From assembly GCA_013398175.1 (NCBI GenBank), contig VZRZ01000394.1, positions 559,309 to 623,308 on the forward strand: DNA of 64,000 bases. The letters are read 5' to 3'. A program made the translations under genes and the position numbers. The notes below the pieces were generated by a model that had not been told where the DNA came from, did not search any database, and worked only from the letters and a program-made list of their open reading frames with translations. Below, in pieces: positions 1 to 10,480 of this stretch (position 1 is the first letter of the stretch; every line of letters starts with the position of its first letter). The stretch is from Climacteris rufus. Taxonomy: Eukaryota > Chordata > Aves > Passeriformes > Climacteridae.

Positions 1-272
1 TCCCTAAAACCAGCACTATTGTAGTATCTGACACAGCTGGGACAAACTTATTTCCCTGTATATTTCCCTGGCATTCATATGAGTACCACAGCATCTTCTG
101 CCCACCCGTCTCCCTGCTTGGTCTTAGTGGGGACATCCAGTGCATGGGGGATTTCTAGGCCATACCAGCAAAGAAAGAAGCAATAGCTGTGCCTGAGTGA
201 AGCACTGACTTCAAGCAGCCTCTGAATACAAGAGAAGTTGCTGTGTAGGAGGAACAGCCTGGCAGACAACAA

Positions 273-296
273 ATAGGGGGGATGCAACCCCCCTAT
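273..296. repeat. Perfect short inverted repeat (hairpin)
   Basis: ATAGGGGGG at 273-281 and CCCCCCTAT at 288-296 are exact reverse complements, 9 bp each, separated by a 6-nt loop. Six consecutive G:C pairs would make a very stable stem in DNA or RNA. It sits just past the protein-like end of the minus-strand segment at 283-407. No poly-A or target duplication marks it as a mobile element. Confidence 0.7.
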
Positions 297-407
297 CAGC
301 TTCGTTTTAATTCCCAAGTCAGACTTCTCAGGCACAACCACTGGAGTCTCTGTTATGACAACATTGCTGGCTGCATTGACCTTCACTCCTGAACCAGATC
401 CCAAATC
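283..407 (-). other. Exon-like open segment, unidentified
   Basis: Read on the minus strand, an acceptor-like CTCTTAGCAG ends at 408 after a pyrimidine-leaning tract. An open frame then starts at phase 0 from 407. The first 40 or so residues look protein-like (containing ASNVVITETPVVVPEKS). Beyond about 283 the translation looks random, and no strong GT donor lies there. The nearest options, GTTGCA close by and GTATGG near 165, are weak. I do not recognise the protein. It could be an exon with a poor donor, a decayed exon, or chance. Confidence 0.12.
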
Positions 408-2144
408 CTGCTAAGAGATGAGTAGACCAGGCATGGGCCCGTGGTCATGCCCCCTGTCCCTTTCAGCCCCTTCAGGGACCCAAGAAAAGAGCACACCAGC
501 TACACCAGTCTTGTTGGGGGCTCCTCAGATACTTCTCTCCTGGCATTGTGCTGGCTGGGATGGACATTTGTAGTATCCCTTACAGGATGAACCTGTAAGA
601 CGAACCTCTCTTTCTCAGAGCATTTTAAAGGCAAGCTACAGTTTGACTTAAGATAAACTTAGATACTGTGATGAAGAAGGTGGTTAGACTGCCAGGTGAA
701 TTCAGAGACACACAGGCTCAGTGCAGTTACTGGGGGAATTGGATGAGTTTTCAGCTTAACAGACAAACATGCACAGACTTCTAAAGGAGAGAGACAAAGA
801 GGGGGTTGAGCCTGTCAATGTGCAGTTTGAAGCCTTGCTTTTGCCCTGCCCCTGCCCAAGGCTCTGTGCTCCTTTCTCTCCTGGTTGGGCCAAATTCCCT
901 TTGCACCAGAAGGATATTCCTTCCTAGCCCAGGACTACCACAAGAGGAGGAGTGGGAATACGTGGCAGGACTGACTCCTCCATGGCCAAGGCCAAGGTGG
1001 GGGCAATTGGTGGAGGTGAATCCAGGCATCCCCATGCCAGAGTGTATTTCAGGCTCAGAGCTGTGTGGCTGTCACTGCCTGGCACCCAGTGCTCTTCCTG
1101 ACTCAGTTATTTGATAAACGAGCAATTGTGCTGCCAAGCAAGGGAGTGAGCCATCAGCCGGCCTGGCTGGGTGACCCACCTGAGGGGGCAGGGTTGGGAA
1201 AAAGTGGTGAAACATCAGGCCTCAAACACAGCAGTGTTTTCCCAAGCCTGGGTTAAGCACTTGGAAGGAATAAGTTGAGCTTTTGCAAGAAAGCAGAACA
1301 GAGCCAGAAACAGTTGATGTGTACCGGGCTGCTCATGGACATGGGGAAGTTATGGGTCCCTCTGCTCCAGTCAGACAGCACTGCCACAAGGGACACTGGA
1401 CATGGGGAAAAATCCCTTCTGCTGTTCAGCTACATCAGGGAGAAGTGATGCTCAGCATTCCTTACCCCATGCACTGCTGCATCCAGCCCCAGTTACCAAG
1501 TGAGGAACAGTAGCCGAAAGCACCTTCCTTCCTTCACCCACCCTTCCCAGGTAGGATGGGTAAATACAATGTGCTGCTTCCTTATTTCTGCTGAGTGAGA
1601 CTGGCTGAAAAAGCCATGGGGAGGTGGTCAGCATGGTGTGACAGGTTCCGCATTTCTACTGCCCAGTAGTGGATGCTTGTCTTATAGCACAGCCCCCCTG
1701 AGGTCCAGCAGGAGCACGATTTCCAGTGCCCTTGCTGTGGGGCCTCCTCCAAAGCCTGTGGCAGCAGATAAGGCAGGATAACCCTTTGCCTTGCACGATA
1801 AGGGAAAAGAACAATAGATGCAGACCCAGCACTGGAGCTGTGCCAGGTTAGTTACTGGGCCAAAGTCCCTGAAGAGGCTTATGGCAGTGAAGTTAAGCCC
1901 TGCTAGTCCCCTCCAAGATTACTTTCCGTTCTCCCCTTAAGCTCTGCAAGGTTATTGTCCTTTCCAGTGGGATGACTCCTGTGTCCTCCCAACACAGATG
2001 GGCAACGTGAGTCTTTGGAGGGGAGGAGAAGAAAGTGTTTTCTCCAGGTAGGAAAGACTCCTCGAGACAAACCTGCAGAGCGGGAATAAGGCAGGAAAAC
2101 CCAGCCAGGCAGAGGCTGAGCTGCAGCCTGTCCTGCTGTCTCAG

Positions 2145-2345
2145 GAGAGACCCGAACGCTCGATGTTAGCGGTTAATCTTCTTGCCATTCGCGATGGGAA
2201 CGGCTGAGCAATGACCTCCTTTCATGTGAGCTGCGCAGACAAAGAGCTCATTAGCAATGCCTGTGGCAAGTTGTTTTAATTCATTATTAATTTCTGGACT
2301 TCATTTTCCAGAGGGAAAATTTTGCATTAATAAAACTTCCATCAC
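2145..2345. promoter_or_regulatory. Candidate conserved non-coding element
   Basis: A CpG-bearing stretch (about 2150-2205) is followed by an AT-rich block holding several homeodomain-type TAAT/ATTA cores (CATTATTAATTT near 2281-2292, GCATTAATAAAA near 2323-2334). No open frame or repeat family explains it. The call rests on composition and motif density only. Alignment to other amniotes would decide. Confidence 0.2.
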
Positions 2346-4528
2346 AGACACATTGGAGGAGATGGGGACTGGTCTCTGAGAGCAGAGAAATCGATTGGAA
2401 GTGGGTCCAGGACCTTCTGGATTCAATACAACTGGATGGTCAGAAGAAAGCTTGTGCATCCCACAGGAATAAATCAGGATAACAGATGGAATTCAGAGTA
2501 GAAACTGAACTGTGTCCTCGATGATGCAGAGCTACAGAGCTGGACAGTGGTGCTCTGTGAGCTGCCCAGACAGATGTGGAGATATCTCTCTATCTGCTGC
2601 CCTTCATCTCCTTCCTACCCACAACTTGCTGGCATCCTCCATGTAGCCTGTATCACAGAAAGCAGCCTGTGGAACATGTCATAGCTGCAGCTGGCTGGCT
2701 TGAGCTTGGAATGGGGAACACCAGCAGAAATCCTCCACCTGGACCAGCGAGGGCTGAGCATGCTTTGCTGGTGGGGTGGGTTGTCAGAGCAGCATTATTC
2801 AGTAGGGAGCCCTGCTGCTCCATCCTGCTACAGGACCCTCTGTAGAAAGGCACCTGAAGCACAATGCTCTGTAAATCAACTGCTGTTGTTACTAGAGAAA
2901 TCAGCAGGGGCTCGTTGTGGTCCCAGCACACTGTAGCTGTGGCCCTGGGGAAAAAGGGTCTGCTCCTAGTGAGCACTTACCCCTGCCAGGAGGAAAAGCT
3001 GAGGGATCCACACTCCTGTGTATCCCAGGCTCTGGCACACACACTGGCCATTTACTAGCCAAACCATATCCCTGAGGCTTCTCTGCATCGCAGTGAGCTG
3101 AGTGTTTCCATAGCTCTGGACCCTACCTGTACTCCCCAATTCCCACTCGATGCCTGGAACATGCAACACTTTGCAGCATGGACTTCCTGGACTTGCAAAC
3201 ATGACACTTTCCACAAAACTTCATACCCCAATACTTGGTCACTGGATCCACCTGCCAGGCATGATGGCACCAAAACATTGTCCGGGGGATTCCTGATACT
3301 CTGAAGAGACAAGCCTTCTGTGAAGTCAAGTCTGACTTGAGAGCACTCTGAGGTTTATTTCCTTCCCTCTTGGAGAGGCAGGAGAGAAGAGATGGACTCA
3401 TTAGGGGCTGCCTCCTTATTAGTACAATGACCTAGACATCCTTTCCTGCTCCCTGGGCCATGCTGGAGAGGTTTGTCTGAAATGCTAATGCCCTGCATGC
3501 ACCAAGCCTCAGCAGAGAGGAGCTCAGTGAGCACATGGCTAAGGCTCTCCGCAACCCTGCAGGCTTGAAGCAGTGAACTCATTCCCTCCCTCACCCTCCA
3601 TAACAGCTGAAGTTTGTTCAAATAATGATTTAGAGGAAAGGGAGAGCTTTGTTAGTGGTGTCAGGATGTGGCAGGGAAAGAGCTGAGCCTCAGTAGCTGC
3701 TCTGTGACTTGAACTTGCCACCAAGAAAAATTATGAAAAGGCAACAAAGGCAATGCAAGAAGGTCCATATGGGATCACACTTGGCTGACACTCCCAGGGA
3801 TGTCTCCCTGCATTTCCCCATTGCTTAAAGACTGCACTCTACACTACAGGCACAGTCTGTGCTAGAGAAAACCACACCGAGAAAACTTCAATGCCCGCAA
3901 TGCCCAAGCTCTGTCTGTATCTCCTTGGCTCTATTTAAAGGAGCACTCAGCACTGGCAAATTAACCACAGGGGATGAGTCTCTGTTCCATGTACTCCAGT
4001 CATCTCTGCACAGAGGCACTCTACAGGTGTCTCTTCCCAATTAGACATGATGGCAACTTCCCGGAATAACAGCAGAGTACAGAGAGCAGTGAAGGCAAGG
4101 TAGGGAGGGGAAGGATAAGCCTGAGAGCACCTTGGAAAGGGGAGGCTGCATGAGGGATGATTCATACTGATTCAAAGTAAAAAATTCCAGACTTTCACAG
4201 CTTTTTGATGTATTTATTGGATGAGTTTATATTAGCATGAGCCCACCAATATGGGCTGCTGTACTCACTGGGGGAGCAGGCTGGGATTTGCTCATGGGAG
4301 ATCTCCCCAGTGCTGAATAGAGGAAAGGAAGGAAGTGAGATACAGGTCATAGAGAACAAGGCTTTGCTGCACAAAGTTACTTGCAAAACCCATTCTGGTG
4401 CCTCCTAACACCAGCCACAGTCATTGTCACACAGGTTTACTGATAATAATGACATGTTATGGGCATGTGTTGGCCACAGGATGGGAGGAGGAGGAAGAGG
4501 AGTTCTGGGAAGAAGGATCTTTTGTAGT

Positions 4529-4995
4529 CTGGGAGAAGCTTGACACACTGGAGGGAAGGGATGCCATCCAAAGGGACCTGTACAAGCTTGAGAAGTGGGC
4601 CCATGGGAACCTCATGAGGTTCAACAGCACCAAGTGCAAGGTCCTACAGCCAGGTCAGGGAAAGCTCTAGTGTCAATACGGGCTGGGGAATGAAGGGATT
4701 GAAAGCAGCTCTGTGGAGAAGGACTTGGGGATACTGGTGGATGAAAAGCTGGGCATGATTCAGCAGCTGCAGCCCACAAAGCCAAATGTGTCCTGTGCTG
4801 CATCACAAAGAAGCGTGGCCAGCAGGTCGAGGGAGGTGATTCTGCCCCTCTACTCTGCTCTAGTGAGATCCCACCTGGAGTGCTGCATCTACCTTTGAAG
4901 ACCTTAATACAGGAAAGACACAGACCTGCTGGAGCAGTTCCAGAGGAAGGTCACAAAGATGATCAGAGGGATGGAGCACCTCTCTCTCTGACAGA
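4529..4995 (+). mobile_element. CR1-type LINE fragment, 3' part of ORF2
   Basis: This is a decayed piece of a CR1 non-LTR retrotransposon in plus orientation. The translated remnants match the C-terminal region of the CR1 reverse-transcriptase polyprotein. One is a segment with LEKWAHGNLMRFNSTKCKVL at about 4584-4643. A second holds EKDLGILVDEKL and REVILPLYSALVRSHLECC at about 4716-4892. These are shape-diagnostic for CR1 and related LINEs. Stop codons and frameshifts separate the pieces, so it is inactive. The 5' end and the terminal 3' UTR are absent. CR1 is the dominant LINE of birds and reptiles. Confidence 0.88.
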
Positions 4996-6490
4996 GACAG
5001 AATGGGCTGTTTCTGTCAGTCATTGTGGAAAATACAGCAGAAACACAAGCATACCAGGATTAAATATTCAATATAATTAAAGGACAATGTTACTGAGATT
5101 TGGGCAGACTGAGGAACTCTGGAATCATGTGTTTCCCCAGTGGAAAGACAGACTACCCCCTTTTGGCAGACAAGCATGTTTCTCTATGACAGCTTCCCAT
5201 TAAGCCTAGAAATGAGTTATAGAGAGAGATTATCTATCCACAGTCCAGCAGTGCCATGAATAAAAAACAGATGACATGGTATTAGCAGCTGCTGGTACGT
5301 CCCTAGAAACTCAGGCACACACAAAATATATTTCATTGTTTTATTAACTGTCAAACAAGCCTATCTATTCCCCCTCCCCCATGTCATAGCTTTTCCCTAA
5401 TTCTCTGTGGCAGCAGGTTTCTGGGAAATGCATAGTTTCAACATATGGAAAGACACGTGCCACCCAAATCCATCCGGCACAGACACGTGTTGAGCTGTGG
5501 GAACCAGGTACCTAACTCACACCGAGTAAAGCCTCATTTCATTAGGTTAAAAACACTGCTACCATCCACTGTCTCCTTGCTGGAGGGACTTACAGTGAGA
5601 TATATCATGAGACTGCAGAGATGAGGCACTGCTAAGCCAAGTGCTGCAATGCTAAAGGTTGTCTGCAGGACTTGTGCTCAGCACTGATTTTGTGCTGTAA
5701 CCCAGCTGTGGTCAGGCACAGGCTCCAGGACTGAAACCACTGGTATTTAGCTGTGAGCAGGTTTGGTTTCTGCAGGATGGACTGTGAAGTGTGTCTAGTT
5801 CAAACTACCCTCTCGAGTCTTGCTGATTTGGTCAAGTTTTGCTCAACATTCAAAGGCTGAATGTTATAAAACATCTTTTTGGTGGCTTGAGTTGCAATGT
5901 GGGCTGGGGGATGCGTGCAGAGTGGCCAGTCCATCAGCAGGAGAGGTGAGGTGGAAAAGGAACAGTTTGCATGAATGCAGAGCAATTCCTCCCTTGGCTG
6001 TGCCCAGCACGGTCCTACGAGGCAGGGAGCAGCGCTTCTCCATCGGTCTGCTCGAGCCTGGGGCAGTGCAATCAGGAGGAAATAAAAGTGCAAAATGGTG
6101 CTTTCACACACAATTCTTCCCCTCCACCGACTATTAGCATTTGCTAATGAAGCAAACTCCAGGCCCTCCCCATGAATTAGATCATCCTCTAAAACCAGCC
6201 ACAACCCTGTCCTCCAACAGCACAGTGATAAGGGCAGTAAAGAAGCCCATACAGACCCTGTGTTCTGACTCTGCTACTCAGTGGCCAGCAGCCTTATGGG
6301 TTGGAAGCCAGCTGTACACTCATACCTGTGTGTGTTAGGCAGTGCATTGCCCCTTGACAGCTATGGACCGTAACTCCTTCCCATCCCTGCTTCCTCGTGC
6401 ATGAAACATGGAATTCTTTCAACCGGGGGCCATTGAACTGTCCCTCACTTGTAACTCTCCTCTTGCCAAATTGGTTCTGCCAACAGCTCT
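4996..6490. other. Single-copy DNA, no gene seen
   Basis: No gene or interspersed repeat is recognised. Two perfect CACGTG E-boxes lie 30 bp apart at 5454-5459 and 5484-5489. The stretch 5800-6200 is stop-poor on both strands but has no family resemblance. Confidence 0.5.
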
Positions 6491-6499
6491 GTCACCCTG

Positions 6500-7060
6500 T
6501 TGTTTAACCCATTTCACGCACTTCCCAGAAAAGAAAAATCCGAAGTCAGTCCATGTAATGTGATGTAAATACCCAGTAACGGCCCTTTTGGCCATTGTCT
6601 CATCCCAATACAGGGGAATAACATTGTACAATGTACTCAGGCTAAAGGCTTGGGGCTTTACGGCCGCAATTCCCCTTGTGGGGTAGATCCTCTGTTCCTC
6701 AACTCCATGTTACTATGTCAATATATGGAGTGCACATCATCAAAGCAGGCTGGGATGTAGTTGGGTGAAAAATTATTCATTGAAATGCAAAATGCCTGGA
6801 GAGGGAGCGCCTTGTTTTTCATCATGGAACAGCTGAACTCCGTCAGTGCCGGGGACTGGCGGCAGGAGCATTGCTCACGCTGGCACAGCTGCACCTCCTT
6901 CCCAGAGTCAGCGGTTGGCTCTAAAAATCTCTTTTCTTCATTTACATAAGCAAATGAGACAACTTGCCTCCAGCAGCCGCCTCGGGAATGTGGAGGGTGG
7001 TGACAGCGTGCCACTGACGTTTTTTCTTGGAAAGTCAACACTTGCAAGTTGTGGGAATTA
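6500..7060. promoter_or_regulatory. Candidate conserved regulatory element with SOX-type palindrome
   Basis: A motif-dense block contains CCATTGTC near 6592-6599, a 14-bp perfect palindrome ACATTGTACAATGT at 6621-6634 (two opposed SOX/HMG-type CATTGT cores), and AT-rich homeodomain-like sequence around 6766-6790. No repeat family or plausible coding frame accounts for it. Regulatory function is inferred. The SOX family binds CATTGT/ACAATG cores, but that alone does not show occupancy. Confidence 0.25.
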
Positions 7061-9470
7061 AGATTTATTAGGGTCAGAGAGAGACAAAAAAAATATCCCA
7101 AGTTTTAAAAAAAATCTGTTTGGTAAAAGGATTAGAAACACCCTACTGACAAGTTGCTTCAGAAATACTCAGAGATAGCTGCATTTCTGGGTTCAGCTTA
7201 TACCTGACACTCCATATCTTAAGTCAGAAGCCACTGCTGACACTGTCTAATTCCCCTACATATTAGCAATGTGAATCTGCTTAAATAATTTTGCAGTCAC
7301 AGGAAGCAAAGAGCACGAGACGGCCAAGTCTGCATGGCAAATTCATGTCAAAACCAAAATGAGAAGCAGTTGGTGGGATGAAAAAGACACTTTTGGGTCT
7401 CTAGCATCCCTCCTCCCCTTCTTGCCTGACACAGAGGCAGCTGCACTCTTCCCCTATTCAGAGGGGTCCATGTGGATGCCCAGTGACCCTATTCCTCCCT
7501 GTTGCCATCTGCATCGTCTCGCGACTCCAAAGGAGTTTTCAGGTGACTGCATCCAAAGAGGCCAGCCAGCTGCCACTGGTACTGGGATAGGAAATCTGCT
7601 CCAAGCTCAGACCTTTCTCTCATGCATGACAAAAACCTCAGCACTTCCCTCTTCTCTCCCTTAGCTCTCTGCCTGCTCCATCCCTTCTCTGTCTCTGCTG
7701 GGAGCAGGTAATGCCCCCACATACAGTTGAAAGAGTCTGGCTGATGCGCTGAGGATGGCAGAAGCACGAGCTGAATTTTGGGTTTGGTCCTGGCTCTGAT
7801 CACATATTTTTTTGTCCATAGACCTGAAGCACACGGAGGTTTAGAGCACTACATAAGAATCTGCCTCTCTGTCTCCTGCAGGGCTTGGGAGAGGGAAACG
7901 ATGCTGTGTCAGGCATTCAAACTGATGCCCTGGTCTGCCCCGACTACATGGGGTGCCAGAGGAGCAGCACACTGTAAAATATTTCTTCCTGGGATCCCCC
8001 AGGATCTGCATCTCTGAGCTGTGCAGTCTGGATGTGCTGGTTCAATGTACATCCCCTTCATGGAACATCTGTGCCAGGCCCAGTGTCTCCCAGTGCACCT
8101 CCCGTGTGCCAGAGCACTGATCTGTGCATGCACAAGCAGTCCTTTCTGCACAGGATTTCCAGAGGCAAGTGGCCAAAATCCTGACGTTCCCCCCAGGTTA
8201 TCTTTCTGGGCAGTAAGAATATCATGCAGGGTAACCTTACATGAGGGCTCAAGCCACCCTTGAGTTCTTTCCAACAGAACTGTGGCCAGGAGCATGAACT
8301 GAGTGAGAAGATCTGGCCAACCACAGAAGCAAATCCAGACTGGAAGGGCAAACAGGCATCTTTTTTGGATGGATTTGATGGAAAGCGTGGAATTCCTTAT
8401 GCTGACTGATGTAAAAATTGGTTTTGTAGCACTGCCAAGGTCACTGCTGGCTCATCTAATCAGCCATGAAAACATCACTGAAGCAAGTTAAAAAGTTGCC
8501 CTGAGTCAATTTGCGCATGCAACTTTTATTAATCTTTATTTAAACTTTCTAGATTTGTTTTTGGATGGTTGGAGGAAACAGATCCATCCTCTATTATCTT
8601 TCTTTGGGTTTCTCCCAAAAGCTAACACGATGTCAAATCTGGTTTGACCTTTACAAGACACTCTTCAAGAGAAGCTTGGCTGGCTGCTTGCTTTGCTATG
8701 TGTTTACTCCAGCAAATACTGTGTTTTCAGGGGGCTACTCTGAACTCCATCAGGAAGTTCATAGCACCATCAAGAGGTGCATTCTGTGGATTAATACAGT
8801 TTAAATGAACACAGTTCCCAAATTTTACAGTTTCGACTGAGATTTTTTTTTTAAACTTTCAGGGAGTTTAGAGCAAACTTATGAGGCGCTAACTCAGAAA
8901 GATTGATACAAAAAAAGGTACCCACTTATGTGGACCCAAACAAGCAATTTTCAAGTAAATTCAGTTCCTTTAGGGCAGAAAAAAAACCATTCCTACATAT
9001 GATAACCAGACTGACTAGCCCTTTAAGGTATTCTCAATGTCTTGAACCTGTCAGTGGTCTATTTGACAGCTTCCCATCTCCTTATGCATGAGCATCTGAG
9101 ATTCATACCTACAAATGAGAAAAATATGGTTGATAGATCGGCAGAGTAGAAGGAAGATGCCCACACGCAGGTGGACTTTGCCCTGGTTTAAGGCCATCAG
9201 TTTCACATAAGCAGTAGACTGAAGGAAGCATCTGTGCTTTAAAGCAAAACACGATTTTCAAGGTCACAGTGGCTTCAGAATCTCCCACTTCTGATCTCCA
9301 GATCACTGGGACTGGGTATATTTGGCACTTGGATCTCTGTGGTTTAGCAGCACTGGCTATATCAGCACTAGTAACCAGAAGAAGGCCATTGCACATCATG
9401 CTCCCACAGCCCAACATCCGAGTGGCCTGAAAGAAGCCTGGGTAACCAGGCAACCCTTTCTTCTTTCCCC
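7061..9470. other. Single-copy DNA, nothing recognised
   Basis: Short open frames on both strands have no family resemblance. There are A- and T-runs of up to 9 bases and no interspersed repeat that I can name. Confidence 0.5.
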
Positions 9471-9479
9471 CATCCTTGC

Positions 9480-9740
9480 AAAAAGTCAGAAAAGTCTCAT
9501 TTTTCAACACAAAGGCATTTAACCTGTGGAAAATGGCCCTGCAACAGAGATGGATTTCATTGCCATTATTTGTAATCAATTTAAGCAGCAATGATATTAC
9601 TGAGGCTAAGTATATCTCGTGGTTTATATCACAGAACTGTGGGCTCAGAGGAATTTTCACCTTCCTTTGTATGTAACATGCAGCAGTGACAGATACAGAG
9701 GCCAGATTAGATGGAGCTCTCCAGTTGGAGGTTGGTGCTA
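9480..9740. promoter_or_regulatory. Candidate conserved non-coding element
   Basis: A balanced AT-rich block carries many TAAT/ATTA and ATTT cores (for example around 9560-9605) and no repeat signature. A minus-strand open frame of 183 codons overlaps it (9109-9660) but uses a non-ATG start and has no recognisable domain, so I do not call it a gene. Confidence 0.18.
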
Positions 9741-10079
9741 AATTAATACAAACAGAAGCAGCTCAAAATGTGAATTGCAAATGCTGGGGAGTTAAGAGGG
9801 TTTGTGTACAGGGCTTTGGTTCAAACCCTTGTCTTAAGGCAAAGGAAAAAAAAGACATGGATATGGCATTCTGTGCAGCATTCTGGGTTGGAAGTGAGGT
9901 GGCCTACTTTAAGAAAGCACTTCCAATGTGACAAATTTATTCAGATAATCGCTACTGTAAATGTTTGGCTTAAAGTATTTTGGGTCTTCATGCGTACTTG
10001 CCTTTCAGTTTCTGAAGATATGTATAATTTTGAAACAGGGTAGTCAACTGCTGCAAGAAAGTCAATTGTGTTTTAAATC

Positions 10080-10480
10080 ATCTGACTGTATCACATGTGG
10101 CAAATCAAACTTTGCAGACAGAGCGAGCTTCAGAGTCAGGCTTCTGGGCAGGAATCCATTTCACACTCAGCCGACAACGGGGTTTGATAAGCGCTCGGCC
10201 AGTGTGAATAACCAGCTGCCTTCTATATATATTTCGATTTGGTAGCATCTGTTGAAGTTTTATATCACTGAGAGATTGTTGGTATTCTTTTAAAGCATTA
10301 AACCTACCTTGACAAGGTCAACAACAATTTCTACAGAGGTCAGCATTTTTATTTTGAAATATTTGATCATAATTCTATCAAACATTAAAGAAAGAGTTTG
10401 GCTAGGGCACATAATGAAATTGGACAGCTCACACAATCCATTTATCTTTTCGACTGTAAGCCTCTGAAGCGCTCTAGTTC
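10080..10480. promoter_or_regulatory. Candidate conserved non-coding element
   Basis: The block includes an inverted TTGAC(AAG)GTCAA at 10309-10321 containing a nuclear-receptor-like AAGGTCA half site. It also has several AT-rich homeodomain-like cores and an isolated CpG cluster near 10171-10200. No repeat or coding pattern is evident. Function is inferred from composition only. Confidence 0.2.

Larger units (their letters stand above)
1..4528. other. Single-copy DNA without a recognisable gene
   Basis: No coding region, RNA gene or interspersed repeat is recognised here apart from the hairpin, the exon-like segment and the AT-rich block listed separately. The stop-free stretches are about 60-110 codons, overlap on both strands and show no domain or family resemblance. 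Composition is ordinary for avian intergenic or intronic DNA. Confidence 0.6.

Noticed and set aside
9109..9660. 183-codon minus-strand open frame
   Set aside because: Begins at a non-ATG codon and shows no domain. The DNA looks like AT-rich non-coding sequence.
9790..9840. tRNA-like B box (GGTTCAAACCC)
   Set aside because: No matching A box at the right distance and no cloverleaf could be drawn.
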